DNA from: an uncultured Bacilli bacterium
GTDB taxonomy: Bacteria > Bacillota_I > Bacilli_A > RF39 > UBA660
Reading direction: 5' to 3'
Length of the DNA: 30,007 bases
Assembly: GCA_947632625.1 (NCBI GenBank)
Contig: CANRPZ010000005.1
Coordinates: 1 to 30,007 of the forward strand
Shown here piece after piece: positions 1 to 8,468 of the stretch (position 1 is its first letter; each line of letters opens with the position of its first letter). The notes below the pieces were generated by a model. The model was not told the DNA's origin. It did no database searches and saw only the letters and a list, made by a program, of their open reading frames with translations. The position numbers and the translations under genes were made by a program.

Positions 1-30
1 AAAAAATAAGGGACAAACCCTTATTTTATA
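1..30. terminator. Rho-independent terminator hairpin
   Basis: AATAAGGG at 5-12 pairs with CCCTTATT at 18-25 around a 5-nt loop. It is flanked by A-rich sequence on the left and T-rich sequence on the right, so it could work in both directions. It probably ends a transcript that enters from outside the window. Confidence 0.7.
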
Positions 31-78
31 ATGCTTTAATTAATTTTTGCTCCCCAGTAGATTATCTAGAACCAAAAC

Positions 79-107
79 TTGCTTTTTAAATGAAACTCTT
101 ATATAAT
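79..107 (+). promoter_or_regulatory. Promoter of the lipoprotein gene
   Basis: TTGCTT at 79-84 and TATAAT at 102-107 are separated by exactly 17 bp, 30 bp upstream of the start codon at 137. Confidence 0.6.
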
Positions 108-136
108 AACTTTCAATAGAAAAAAGGAGAATTTGT

Positions 137-658
137 ATGAATACATTTAAAAAGAAAGTTCTTTTACTTGGGATGCTAACCAATTTAACAACATTATCCT
201 TAACAGGATGTGCAGACCAAAGTATTTATTGTCCTTATATGAATACAACAATTAAATATGAAGATGGGAAAATAAAAGAAACGGATATTCGTTATGAGTA
301 TATTTATGATAATATAAAAGTCTTTATATTGGAGTATAATGGAGTTATTAAACCTTATTTAATTGCTAAAAGAGATATGGGATTCTATTATAGTTTGGTA
401 GACTACTATGATTTAAAAAGTGGTACTCTATTAATATCTACAAACAAAAAGGGCGATGTTATAGAAGGAGAATATTTTACTATTTTAGAAGAACATGATT
501 TTATGGAATATTTTGTAGAAACAGATGATTTAAAACCAAAGTATGCTGTAACAGAACTTATTGATTATTATGATACAAATGTAGAACCTGCATTAATAGA
601 ATATATTGAAACTGAATACAGTGACTATACGAAAACTTTAAAGGATAAATCAAAATAA
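137..658 (+). CDS. Putative lipoprotein of unknown function
   Basis: A 173-residue protein with a lipoprotein signal: basic N-terminus (Lys5-Lys7), hydrophobic stretch and a lipobox LTGC with the lipidated Cys near residue 25. The mature part is hydrophilic, acidic and rich in Tyr, Asp and Glu, with no domain I recognise. A good ribosome site (aaggag) lies 8 bases before the ATG. It has its own promoter and precedes two genes for a membrane protein and a HerA ATPase, but I see no functional link. It is probably anchored to the outer face of the cytoplasmic membrane. Confidence 0.75.
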   Translation: MNTFKKKVLLLGMLTNLTTLSLTGCADQSIYCPYMNTTIKYEDGKIKETDIRYEYIYDNIKVFILEYNGVIKPYLIAKRDMGFYYSLVDYYDLKSGTLLISTNKKGDVIEGEYFTILEEHDFMEYFVETDDLKPKYAVTELIDYYDTNVEPALIEYIETEYSDYTKTLKDKSK

Positions 659-686
659 TGGTTTATCTTTTTCTTTTATGATATAC

Positions 687-692
687 TATAAT
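687..692 (+). promoter_or_regulatory. -10 element very close to the next start codon
   Basis: TATAAT at 687-692 lies only 11 bp before the ATG at 704. Transcription from it would give a leader of only a few bases, and no clear Shine-Dalgarno site is visible. The downstream message may therefore be nearly leaderless. There is no convincing -35 box. Confidence 0.35.
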
Positions 693-703
693 AGTGATGA
701 GTT

Positions 704-1627
704 ATGAATAAAATAAAAAGAATATTAAAACAAATAATTGATTTTTTTAAAGGAATACGAGTAAGTACAATTTATAAATTGGTTGGAATAGCCCTTTTAT
801 TTGCTATTCTTTTTTGGGTTTATACAACATGGAAAAGTAATCAAGAGTTTTCTAAAAAAACCCAAGCAGATACTTACATTAACGGAAAAGTAACGAATAA
901 AGGGGAAGATTATATTATTGTAGAGGATGAGGATAAAAACGAATATTATATTCCGAATACAAACACTGAAGATATTCCAATTGGAAGCGATGTAAACGCT
1001 GTAGTTGAAGAAAAAATAGAAGAGCCTAACACAAATCAAAAAGAAGAAAATGAAAAAACAACTGAAGAAACAGAAGAACAACCACAACCTCCTAAAACAA
1101 TTACAAGTAGCAATGTAACCGTTACAAATGAAAAAACCGAAAACAAAAATGCCGATGCCGAGGTTATTTCTTACTTTCAAGAAACTGATAAAGAAATTGA
1201 AAATACAAGCTTAAAAGAGGAAATAAAAACTCGTTTTATCAGTGTTGTAGATTTTTTGTTTTATGATGGAACGATTAAGGGGTATAAATTAGATGATTTA
1301 TCAAGTAAAGCCAAATTGCAAATTTTGAAAATTGCTTTATCGATTGATAGTAAGATTGAAAAGTATTTCCCTGGATATAAAGAAACAATTACAAGCACAA
1401 CTGGTAAAATTTATACAGGTTTAAAAACAAAAATTGTTGAAAGTTATTTGAAAGTTACCACGAAAATTTGTAATTATGATCCAGATACTTGTAATCAAGC
1501 AAAACAGGATTTTCAAGATATGAAAAAAGCATTTTCAATTACTTGGGAGCTAATAAAAGATTTAGCAAGTAGTGGAATTGCCAATTTAAAAGATTGGTAT
1601 GAGATTTTTAGTGGAAAAACAAATTAA
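704..1627 (+). CDS. Single-pass membrane protein of unknown function
   Basis: A 307-residue protein. Residues 1-20 are basic, about 24-42 form one transmembrane helix, about 50-95 look like a small beta-rich (possibly OB-like) domain, about 95-150 are a low-complexity Glu/Thr/Asn/Pro-rich linker, and about 155-305 form an alpha-helical domain with two Cys residues (CNYDPDTC) that could form a disulfide if this part is outside. It lies 39 bp upstream of the HerA gene on the same strand, so it may be its membrane partner; that is inference from neighbourhood only. I do not recognise the family. Confidence 0.7.
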   Translation: MNKIKRILKQIIDFFKGIRVSTIYKLVGIALLFAILFWVYTTWKSNQEFSKKTQADTYINGKVTNKGEDYIIVEDEDKNEYYIPNTNTEDIPIGSDVNAVVEEKIEEPNTNQKEENEKTTEETEEQPQPPKTITSSNVTVTNEKTENKNADAEVISYFQETDKEIENTSLKEEIKTRFISVVDFLFYDGTIKGYKLDDLSSKAKLQILKIALSIDSKIEKYFPGYKETITSTTGKIYTGLKTKIVESYLKVTTKICNYDPDTCNQAKQDFQDMKKAFSITWELIKDLASSGIANLKDWYEIFSGKTN

Positions 1628-1666
1628 TTTATGTTATAGTTAAAGAGAATAGAAAGAGGTCATCTT

Positions 1667-3484
1667 ATGTTTGGAAAAATTAAATATATCGGTGAAAGTA
1701 TAGCTACTGTAGAAAATGAAGGTGGAGATGCCGGAACTACGGATTTAATGAATATTAATGTCATTTTTGAAGCACCCGATCAAAGAATTTTAGGTGAGGT
1801 TACTGAATTTAATAAAGATGAAATTAAAATTCGTTTTTTAGGGGAATACCTAAACAATCGCTATGTCAATGGTGTTATTCGAAAACCATTACTATCTAGT
1901 AAAATTCGTGTAATTAATAACGAAGAATTACTTGAGCTTGTTGGACGAGAAAGTGATAAATCCTTTGTTTTAGGAAATAGTGCTATTTATAAAAACTATA
2001 AAGTTTGTCCAAATATTAATGATTTATTATCCAATCATTTAGGTATTTTTGGAAATACGGGTAGTGGTAAATCTTGTGGAGTAGCAAGAATTGTCCAAAA
2101 TTTATTTTCAAATCCCAATATGCTTTCCTATAATGCAAATATTTTTGTTTTTGATGCTTACGGCGAATATAAAAATGCTTTCGGAAGCATTAATAAAATC
2201 AATCCAAATTATAGTTATAAATTTATTACCACAAATCCAACCGATGCCGATGATTTTTTACTACAAATACCTGTTAGTTTATTAAATTTAGATGACTTTG
2301 CGCTTCTTTTACAAGCTACCAATCATAGTCAATTGCCAATTCTTGAAAGGACAATTAGACTTGCTAAAATATTTAGTCAAGATAATGAAGAATCAAATAA
2401 ATATAAGAATCACTTAATTGCTAAAGCTTTGCTTGCCATTCTATTTAGTAACCAAACAACAGCACGCAAAAAAAATGAGGTATTCCAAATTATAGAGGTT
2501 TGCCATACCAATGAATTTAATTTTGATAGTACTATTAATGGTCTTGGTTATACAAGAACATTCAGTGAATGCTTTGAAATCGATTCCAATGGATATTTTG
2601 GAGAAAGTGTACTAATCACAGAATATATTTTAAAACATATTGAAGATTCCTATGAAGAAATGGAAGAACCAAAAGAATATAGTTATTCTTTAGCTGATTT
2701 TGCTAAAGCTTTAGAGTTTACAATGATTAGTGAAGGGTTCCAAAACAATTCCAATTTATACAATGATGCTATTATATTAAAAGTACGTTTAAGTACAATA
2801 TTAAATACAAAAGTAGGAAAATATTTCTGTAATAATGGTTACATATCTTTAGATAAATTTGTAAGTAGTTTAGTTGTTAAAAATAATCGAAAAGCTCAAA
2901 TTATCAATATTAATCTAGAAGATGTTGACGATACCTATGCAAAGGTAATTGTTAAAATTATGTCTCGTTTATTCTTTGAATTTTCTAAAAATTTAAAACA
3001 AAGAGCTACTATTCCTTTTCATATCTTTTTAGAAGAAGCACACCGTTATATTCAAAGAGATAATGATACCTATTTGCTTGGTTATAATATTTTTGAACGT
3101 ATTGCTAAAGAGGGAAGAAAATATGGTGTGCTATTAGGAATTATTAGTCAAAGACCTGTTGAAATTTCTGACACCGTTATTTCCCAAGTATCAAACTTTT
3201 TAATATTTAAAATGACTCACCCTAAAGATATTAAATATATTGAAGAAATGCTTCCAAATATTTCTGCTGATGTTATAGAAAAACAAAAAACGCTTCAACC
3301 AGGAAGCTGTGTTGGATTTGGATCGGCCTTTAAAATACCAATGATTATGCGTCTTGATCTTCCTAATCCGCTTCCATACAGTTCAAACTGTGATGTAGCA
3401 AGTAGATGGAATGTAAAGGCTTCTACAGCACCAAGTATCCAAAGTACACCTACTACTATTAATGGGGAAATAAGCAACGGATAA
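1667..3484 (+). CDS. HerA-type hexameric ATPase (DUF87)
   Basis: A 605-residue protein with the architecture of bacterial HerA. Residues 1-95 fit the HAS-barrel (HerA/ATP-synthase barrel). A Walker A motif, GNTGSGKS, sits near residues 128-135, and a Walker B-like strand ending in two Glu (FLEEAH, residues about 454-459) is followed by arginine-rich segments (ERIAKEGRKYG and SQRP). HerA proteins form DNA-translocating hexamers, classically with NurA nuclease, and in bacteria also serve in anti-phage systems with SIR2 or DUF4297 effectors. Neither NurA nor such an effector is seen here; the flanking genes encode membrane proteins. Ribosome site agaaagagg precedes the ATG. DNA translocation is family knowledge; the role of this copy is unknown. 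Confidence 0.85.
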   Translation: MFGKIKYIGESIATVENEGGDAGTTDLMNINVIFEAPDQRILGEVTEFNKDEIKIRFLGEYLNNRYVNGVIRKPLLSSKIRVINNEELLELVGRESDKSFVLGNSAIYKNYKVCPNINDLLSNHLGIFGNTGSGKSCGVARIVQNLFSNPNMLSYNANIFVFDAYGEYKNAFGSINKINPNYSYKFITTNPTDADDFLLQIPVSLLNLDDFALLLQATNHSQLPILERTIRLAKIFSQDNEESNKYKNHLIAKALLAILFSNQTTARKKNEVFQIIEVCHTNEFNFDSTINGLGYTRTFSECFEIDSNGYFGESVLITEYILKHIEDSYEEMEEPKEYSYSLADFAKALEFTMISEGFQNNSNLYNDAIILKVRLSTILNTKVGKYFCNNGYISLDKFVSSLVVKNNRKAQIININLEDVDDTYAKVIVKIMSRLFFEFSKNLKQRATIPFHIFLEEAHRYIQRDNDTYLLGYNIFERIAKEGRKYGVLLGIISQRPVEISDTVISQVSNFLIFKMTHPKDIKYIEEMLPNISADVIEKQKTLQPGSCVGFGSAFKIPMIMRLDLPNPLPYSSNCDVASRWNVKASTAPSIQSTPTTINGEISNG

Positions 3485-3495
3485 GTTGCTTTTTC
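3472..3495 (+). terminator. Terminator overlapping the end of the HerA gene
   Basis: AAGCAAC at 3472-3478 pairs with GTTGCTT at 3485-3491 around a 6-nt loop that contains the stop codon, followed by a T run. Confidence 0.65.
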
Positions 3496-3496
3496 A

Positions 3497-3525
3497 TTGA
3501 CTTAAAATAGGATTATTTATATAAT
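3497..3525 (+). promoter_or_regulatory. Strong promoter of the 264-residue membrane protein
   Basis: TTGACT at 3497-3502 and a consensus TATAAT at 3520-3525 with a 17-bp spacer. With the terminator just before it, this separates the downstream gene from the HerA transcript. Confidence 0.75.
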
Positions 3526-3551
3526 AAAATTGTTTAGGGAGGGAAAATTTT

Positions 3552-4346
3552 ATGGATACTCTAAAGGAAAAAAAGTTAAAAAAATTACAAGAAAAGATAA
3601 AAGAATATAACACTATTTTAGCAAATAAAAATTTATTAGAAAAAGAAACGAATAAAGATTATAAAAATTTGAAAATTAAAATAATTATTTCTAATATAGC
3701 AATTGCTAGCTTTATTGCTTTAGCATCAAAATTTGTGGGTCTCGGGTTTCCTTTTGTTAGAGACCAAGTAAAAAAATATCAAGACATACAAACAACGATA
3801 GAGCAAGATGGAAGCTTAACAGAAGAGAAAAATGGATATATTTATGAAAAAGATTTAGATTCTAATTATTTATATAATTATTCTAATTGGACCTCAACAT
3901 TATCAAATGAACACATCCGTTATATAGAAAAATATAATTTAGAAGATATAAATATTGAAGAAATGCTTGCTATCTTACAAGAAGGTAAAATGGATTTTGA
4001 TAGTCTAGAAGAAGAACCAGAAATTATCAGTATGCAAACTACCTATACAGAAGATGAATTAATGGAATTATCTAACTATAAAGCCGTATTTCATGAATTA
4101 GATAAGCAAGATTTTATATATGAATACGAACCATCTAAAGCAAACTTTTTTTTAACAGCAATAGATGGAGTTATATTTATTTGGGCATCTATAATATTTT
4201 TATCACTAAATTCTTCTGAATTAAAAAAATATAAAAATAATTTTAGTCAAAAAGTAAACGAAAAAGAAAAGGAATATATGATAAAAAAAGAAAAATATGT
4301 AAGAAAGTTACAAAAAATAAAGCCAAATATGAAAAATGAAAAATAA
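3552..4346 (+). CDS. Two-pass membrane protein with N-terminal coiled coil, unknown function
   Basis: A 264-residue protein. Residues 1-40 are highly charged (Lys/Glu) and likely coiled coil. Transmembrane helices lie near residues 42-64 and 200-222, and a charged coiled-coil tail rich in Lys and Glu closes the protein. The stretch between the helices (about 70-198) is acidic and would face the outside if the termini are cytoplasmic. The Shine-Dalgarno site is agggaggg. I do not recognise the family. It has its own strong promoter, so it need not belong with the HerA gene. Confidence 0.7.
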   Translation: MDTLKEKKLKKLQEKIKEYNTILANKNLLEKETNKDYKNLKIKIIISNIAIASFIALASKFVGLGFPFVRDQVKKYQDIQTTIEQDGSLTEEKNGYIYEKDLDSNYLYNYSNWTSTLSNEHIRYIEKYNLEDINIEEMLAILQEGKMDFDSLEEEPEIISMQTTYTEDELMELSNYKAVFHELDKQDFIYEYEPSKANFFLTAIDGVIFIWASIIFLSLNSSELKKYKNNFSQKVNEKEKEYMIKKEKYVRKLQKIKPNMKNEK

Positions 4347-4374
4347 AATATAATAATTGATGATTAGAATTGAA

Positions 4375-4403
4375 TTGCTAAATAGATAATTCTATGATAC
4401 AAT
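4375..4403 (+). promoter_or_regulatory. Promoter of the structured RNA
   Basis: TTGCTA at 4375-4380, a 17-bp spacer and TACAAT at 4398-4403. It predicts a start near 4410, upstream of a non-coding structured region that ends in a terminator. Confidence 0.55.
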
Positions 4404-4409
4404 GTAAGT

Positions 4410-4560
4410 ACCTGAAGGAATAGTTTGTTTTACATAAAAACCGACTATTGGATATTATTGGGAATCTAATTGAGTGTGGTGTAGAAGACTAGCCCATTAA
4501 GTGATGCTAGGATCCTAAAGCATATCATGTGATGCCCACCTCGCGTGAGCGGGCTTTTTA
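4410..4560 (+). ncRNA. ssrS: Structured non-coding RNA, possibly 6S RNA
   Basis: About 150 nt between a promoter and a terminator contain no plausible reading frame but several paired segments, for example a long hairpin around the TAGGATCCTA palindrome near 4507-4517. Its place directly upstream of tcdA and near rarA is where 6S RNA is often found in Bacillota. 6S RNA binds the sigma-70-type holoenzyme and lowers transcription in stationary phase. I could not match the sequence itself to the 6S consensus, so the name rests on position, length and structure. The alternative is an attenuator or leader for tcdA. Confidence 0.45.
4534..4560 (+). terminator. Terminator of the structured RNA
   Basis: GCCC at 4534-4537 pairs with GGGC at 4551-4554, and an inner CTC/GAG stem closes the loop GCGT; a T run follows at 4555-4559. 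This is the most GC-rich spot in the neighbourhood. Confidence 0.65.
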
Positions 4561-4602
4561 TCCAAACAGACTATCCTTTGGGTTTTTATTTGAGGTGAAA
4601 AT

Positions 4603-5283
4603 ATGTTTGATCGAACATTAAAAATAATAAAAAAAGAACTTTTAGATAAAATAAAAGAACAAAATATTTTATTGGTTGGAGTAGGGGGAGTCGGAGGATT
4701 TGCTTTGGAAGCTTTAATACGCCTAGGATTTTCAAATATAACAATCGTAGATGCCGATGACTTTGAAGAAAGTAATTTAAATCGTCAAATCCTTTGTACT
4801 CAAGAAACTATTGGTAAATCCAAAGTTGAAGAAGCCAAAAAAAGAGCATTAAGTATTAATCCCAAAGCAAATATTAAAAGTATTCAAATTTTTTTAAATG
4901 AAGAGAATATAGAGGAATTATTTAAAATTAACTATGATTATATTATCGATGCCTGTGATACAATAACTACTAAATATTTACTTATAAAATTATCTTTAGA
5001 AACGAATACTAAAATTATTTCTTGTATGGGTACAGGAAATCGAATTGACCCTGCAAAAGTTACTTTAACAACTTTAAATAAAACATATAATGATCCGCTT
5101 GCAAAAGCAATGCGAGAAATTTTAAGAAAAAAGAATGTCCCTTTAAAAATACCTGTAGTATGGAGTAAAGAAATTCCAATAAAAACAAAAGAAAAAACGC
5201 CAGGTTCTATTGTTTTAGTTCCTGCCGCCGCTGGTTTAGAAATTGCTTTTTTTCTATTAAATGATTTAGAAAAACAACTCTAA
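4603..5283 (+). CDS. tcdA: tRNA threonylcarbamoyladenosine dehydratase
   Basis: A 226-residue member of the ThiF/E1-like family. The nucleotide-binding loop GVGGVGG is at residues 26-32, followed by IVDADDF at 48-54 and the ESNLNRQ segment typical of adenylating enzymes. TcdA (CsdL/YgdL) cyclises t6A37 of ANN-decoding tRNAs to ct6A using ATP. Length is slightly short of the usual 245-270 residues. The start has a good Shine-Dalgarno site (tgaggtg). It converges with gpsA; the two ends overlap by 4 bp. In Bacillota this gene commonly neighbours rarA, as here. Confidence 0.9.
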   Translation: MFDRTLKIIKKELLDKIKEQNILLVGVGGVGGFALEALIRLGFSNITIVDADDFEESNLNRQILCTQETIGKSKVEEAKKRALSINPKANIKSIQIFLNEENIEELFKINYDYIIDACDTITTKYLLIKLSLETNTKIISCMGTGNRIDPAKVTLTTLNKTYNDPLAKAMREILRKKNVPLKIPVVWSKEIPIKTKEKTPGSIVLVPAAAGLEIAFFLLNDLEKQL

Positions 5284-6260
5284 TTCATTTTTTTTATTCT
5301 ATCAATTAATGCTTTAGCATCTTCATGTTCATATACAATATGATAAATCTCCATAAATATCGGAGCTTTGATATGCTTTCTTTTAAATAGTTTTAGCGCA
5401 TATTCTAAAGTTACCATACCTTCAATCGTATTATTTTTTTTATAATTTTCAATATCGGTATCTTTTTTCTTTTCACCAATCAAAACACCAAACGTATGAT
5501 TTCGACTTTCACTAGAATAACAGGTAGCCACCAAATCGCCAAAGCCAGCTAAATGATTTAATATTTCATTAGAACTAACATTAAATTGATATAAAATGTT
5601 TTCTAATTCTTTATAGACATAAGTTAAATAATAAGCGTGTGTGCTTCCCTTATAACCTAAACCTTTTAAAATTCCACATCCGATGGCATAAACATTTTTA
5701 AGACTACTTAAAAGAGCAACGCTATTTAAATCTTTTGTAAATACAACTTTAACATTTTCTAAACGAAAAGCCTTATCCATTGCCTTTTTTACAATATTAG
5801 ATTTCGTTGCAACATTAAAAGCGATAGGTTCTAAATTTAAAACATCATTGGCAAAAGTAGGTCCACCCAAAACACCAATAGGATTTTTTAATATTCTTTT
5901 AACAATTTGATGAACCAACATAGGCTTTTCTCCATAAATTCCTTTTGTACCAATACATATAGGAATCTTTTTATTTATTGTTTCCTTTATATCGTTACAA
6001 ACACTTTCTAAATAAGGAATAGAGGTCATAAATAAAAGCAAATCACTATCTTTTATTATATCCTCATAAGCATGTGTAAGTTTTATATTTTTAGGAAATA
6101 CTTTACCCTTAAAAATAGCTTCTAACTTATTTGTTTTTTGATAGTCCAAAACTAAATTTTCATTTTCACTCCATAAAATAATTTGATTTTCTTTATTTTG
6201 AGCTAAAGTATTTGCTATAGCGATACTAAAAGCTCCTGTTCCAATAATTCCAATTTTCAT
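5280..6260 (-). CDS. gpsA: NAD(P)-dependent glycerol-3-phosphate dehydrogenase
   Basis: A 326-residue protein when started at the ATG at 6260. It reduces dihydroxyacetone phosphate to sn-glycerol 3-phosphate, the backbone of phospholipids. The Rossmann loop GIIGTGAFS lies at residues 4-12, the GGPTFA motif near 132-137 (most homologues have GPSFA, so Thr replaces Ser), and the catalytic Lys in SSLKNVYAIG near residue 188. A longer frame opening with GTG at 6272 exists, but that codon is part of the ribosome site aaaggtgg, so the ATG is preferred. It begins one base after the rarA stop codon, so the two genes are probably translationally coupled. Confidence 0.9.
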   Translation of the reverse strand: MKIGIIGTGAFSIAIANTLAQNKENQIILWSENENLVLDYQKTNKLEAIFKGKVFPKNIKLTHAYEDIIKDSDLLLFMTSIPYLESVCNDIKETINKKIPICIGTKGIYGEKPMLVHQIVKRILKNPIGVLGGPTFANDVLNLEPIAFNVATKSNIVKKAMDKAFRLENVKVVFTKDLNSVALLSSLKNVYAIGCGILKGLGYKGSTHAYYLTYVYKELENILYQFNVSSNEILNHLAGFGDLVATCYSSESRNHTFGVLIGEKKKDTDIENYKKNNTIEGMVTLEYALKLFKRKHIKAPIFMEIYHIVYEHEDAKALIDRIKKMN

Positions 6261-6261
6261 T

Positions 6262-7464
6262 CTATTTTCCACCTTTCATTTCACTATGTAATTTATTAAT
6301 ATTTGCTTCATATTTATTATTTTTAGGATGATAATATTTTTTTCCTTTTAAGTTAGCTGGAAGATATTCTTGCATAACCCAATCATTTTTATAATCGTGC
6401 GGATATTTATAAGTTGTACTTGTTGTTTTAATGTGATTGGGAACATTTCCCGTATTACCAGCATGAATATCACTTAATGCAGCATCAATAGCAAGATAAG
6501 CACTATTACTTTTCGGAGATAAAGCCATTTCGGTTACAACAACTCCGAGAGGAATTCTTGCTTCAGGTAGTCCAACAAGCTCACTTGCATGAATTGCCGC
6601 CATTACTTTCGGTCCAATACTAGGATTTGCAAGACCAATATCCTCGTAGGCAATAACACTCATTCTCCTGTAGATACTATCTAAATCTCCAGCTTCTATT
6701 AATCTTGCCAAATAATGCAACGAAGCATCGACATCACTCCCACGAATGGATTTTTGAAAAGCACTTAAAACATCGTAATGCCCATCCTCGTTTTTATCGT
6801 GAAAAAAGACAGGTTTACTATTAATTTCTTTAACTAAAGCCACAGTAACTATTTTATCTTCTTTAGAAGAATAGTAAGATACCTCAAGTAAATTTAAGGC
6901 ACTTCTAAAATCTCCTGATGAAAGATTTGCAATATATTCAAGTGTTTCTTCATCTATTTTGATTCCATCTAATTTTTCACAGGCTCTTTTTAGACCAATA
7001 ACAATTTCCTCGGCACTTAATTCATGTAATTCAAAAATTTGGACACGACTACGAATAGCAGGATTAATTTTATGATAAGGATTAGATGTTGTAAGCCCAA
7101 TTAAAATAATTAAACCATTTTCAATATAGGGAAGCAGTAGGTCTTGCTTATCTTTATTCATACGATGAATTTCATCTATAATTAAAATCATTTCCCCATT
7201 CATTTTTGCTTCTTCAATAGCAATATCAAAATCTTTTTTATTATTAATTGTTGCATTTAAAAATCTATGAGGAACACCTAATTCTTTCACGATAGCATTA
7301 GCAATACTTGTCTTACCAATACCAGGTTTTCCATACAATATAAAAGAAAAAATTTTTTTATTTTTAACCATATTTGATAAGATTTTGCCATCCCCAACTA
7401 AATGCGTTTGGCCAATAATATCTTCTAATTTTTCAGGTCTTAATACATTTGATAATAACTCCAT
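6262..7464 (-). CDS. rarA: Replication-associated recombination protein A (MgsA/RarA clamp-loader-like AAA+ ATPase)
   Basis: A 400-residue AAA+ protein of the RarA/MgsA/WRNIP1 family, related to clamp-loader subunits and acting at stalled replication forks. Walker A GKPGIGKT is at residues 45-52, Walker B IIDEIH at 95-100, and a sensor-type segment, GLTTSNPYHKINPAIRSR, follows. The C-terminal tetramerisation region includes RMSVIAYEDIGLANP. The frame extends 15 codons upstream to 7509, but that extension overlaps the promoter and lacks a ribosome site, whereas the ATG at 7464 follows ggtggtaat. It lies in an operon with gpsA. Confidence 0.93.
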   Translation of the reverse strand: MELLSNVLRPEKLEDIIGQTHLVGDGKILSNMVKNKKIFSFILYGKPGIGKTSIANAIVKELGVPHRFLNATINNKKDFDIAIEEAKMNGEMILIIDEIHRMNKDKQDLLLPYIENGLIILIGLTTSNPYHKINPAIRSRVQIFELHELSAEEIVIGLKRACEKLDGIKIDEETLEYIANLSSGDFRSALNLLEVSYYSSKEDKIVTVALVKEINSKPVFFHDKNEDGHYDVLSAFQKSIRGSDVDASLHYLARLIEAGDLDSIYRRMSVIAYEDIGLANPSIGPKVMAAIHASELVGLPEARIPLGVVVTEMALSPKSNSAYLAIDAALSDIHAGNTGNVPNHIKTTSTTYKYPHDYKNDWVMQEYLPANLKGKKYYHPKNNKYEANINKLHSEMKGGK

Positions 7465-7479
7465 ATTACCACCAAAAAT

Positions 7480-7485
7480 ATTATA
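7480..7485 (-). promoter_or_regulatory. Extended -10 promoter of rarA-gpsA
   Basis: Read on the minus strand, TGCTATAAT is an extended -10 element (TATAAT at 7485-7480), 15 bp before the rarA ATG. The -35 region is weak, as is common for extended -10 promoters. Confidence 0.5.
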
Positions 7486-7525
7486 GCACGTCCAAAACTT
7501 GATAAACAATAAAATGCAATCAAAA

Positions 7526-7554
7526 TTGACATAAAATTAAAAACTATTTATACT
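7526..7554 (+). promoter_or_regulatory. Promoter of the Xer recombinase gene
   Basis: A consensus TTGACA at 7526-7531, a 17-bp spacer and TATACT at 7549-7554, about 20 bp before the start codon at 7575. Confidence 0.7.
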
Positions 7555-7574
7555 TAAAATAGGGTAGATGAAAT

Positions 7575-8462
7575 ATGACAAATCAAGAATATTACCAAAA
7601 ATATTTAGACTATTTACAATTCGAAAGAAAATTGTCTAAAAATACGATTTCTTCTTATCGTGATAATTTAAATCGTTTTGAAGAATTTATAAGGGGCAAA
7701 AGTATTAAAGATTTAAATAAAACCGATATAGAGGCTTATTTAAAATTTAATGATACGATGGCCGAGAAGAGTAGAGCGCATTATTTAACTGTAATACGTA
7801 ATTTCTATAACTTTCTTGTCTATGAAGAATTACTTGATAAAAACCCTTGTGAATCTATTTTAATGCCTAAAATTTCTAAAACTTTACCTAAATACCTTAC
7901 GGAAGAAGAAATTAAAAAATTGTTAGATTTTCCTTTAAATACAGCAAATGACTATCGCAACAAAGCTATGCTTGAGGTTTTATATGCAACTGGTATTCGT
8001 GTAAGTGAGCTTGTAAATTTAAAAATGAGTAACCTTCATTTAGAAGAAGATTTTATCCTTGTATTTGGTAAAGGAGCCAAGGAAAGACTATGTCCTATAA
8101 GTGAAATTTGTGAAAAATATTTACACATTTATTTAGAAGAATATCGAAACTCTTTATTAAAGCACAAAAATAGTGAGTATGTTTTTATTAATACGTTTGG
8201 TAATCCAATTACTAGACAAGGTTTTTTTAAAAATTTAAAGAAAATTGCCAAAGAACAAGGAATTCAAAAAGAAATAAGTCCTCATACTTTAAGACATTCC
8301 TATGCAACCCATTTACTTTCTCATGGAGCAGATCTACGTAGTATTCAAGAACTGCTTGGTCATAGCGACATATCGACTACGGAAATCTATACGCATCTTG
8401 TAAATGAAAAACTAAAAAGTGATTACGAGCGCCATCCAAGAGCCAAAAAAAATGGAAATTAA
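7575..8462 (+). CDS. xerD: XerC/XerD-type tyrosine recombinase
   Basis: A 295-residue tyrosine recombinase of Xer size. The N-terminal SAM-like core-binding domain spans residues 1-90 and the catalytic domain about 105-285. The full catalytic set is visible: Arg142 (ATGIRVSE), Lys166 (GKGAKER), His237 and Arg240 (HTLRHSY), His263 (LLGHSD) and nucleophile Tyr272 (TEIYTHL). Xer proteins resolve chromosome dimers at dif and are hijacked by filamentous phages that integrate there. A dif-like site lies 2.4 kb downstream, at the end of the prophage array. Whether this is XerC, XerD or a single-recombinase system cannot be decided here, so the symbol is tentative. Confidence 0.88.
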   Translation: MTNQEYYQKYLDYLQFERKLSKNTISSYRDNLNRFEEFIRGKSIKDLNKTDIEAYLKFNDTMAEKSRAHYLTVIRNFYNFLVYEELLDKNPCESILMPKISKTLPKYLTEEEIKKLLDFPLNTANDYRNKAMLEVLYATGIRVSELVNLKMSNLHLEEDFILVFGKGAKERLCPISEICEKYLHIYLEEYRNSLLKHKNSEYVFINTFGNPITRQGFFKNLKKIAKEQGIQKEISPHTLRHSYATHLLSHGADLRSIQELLGHSDISTTEIYTHLVNEKLKSDYERHPRAKKNGN

Positions 8463-8468
8463 TCCATT

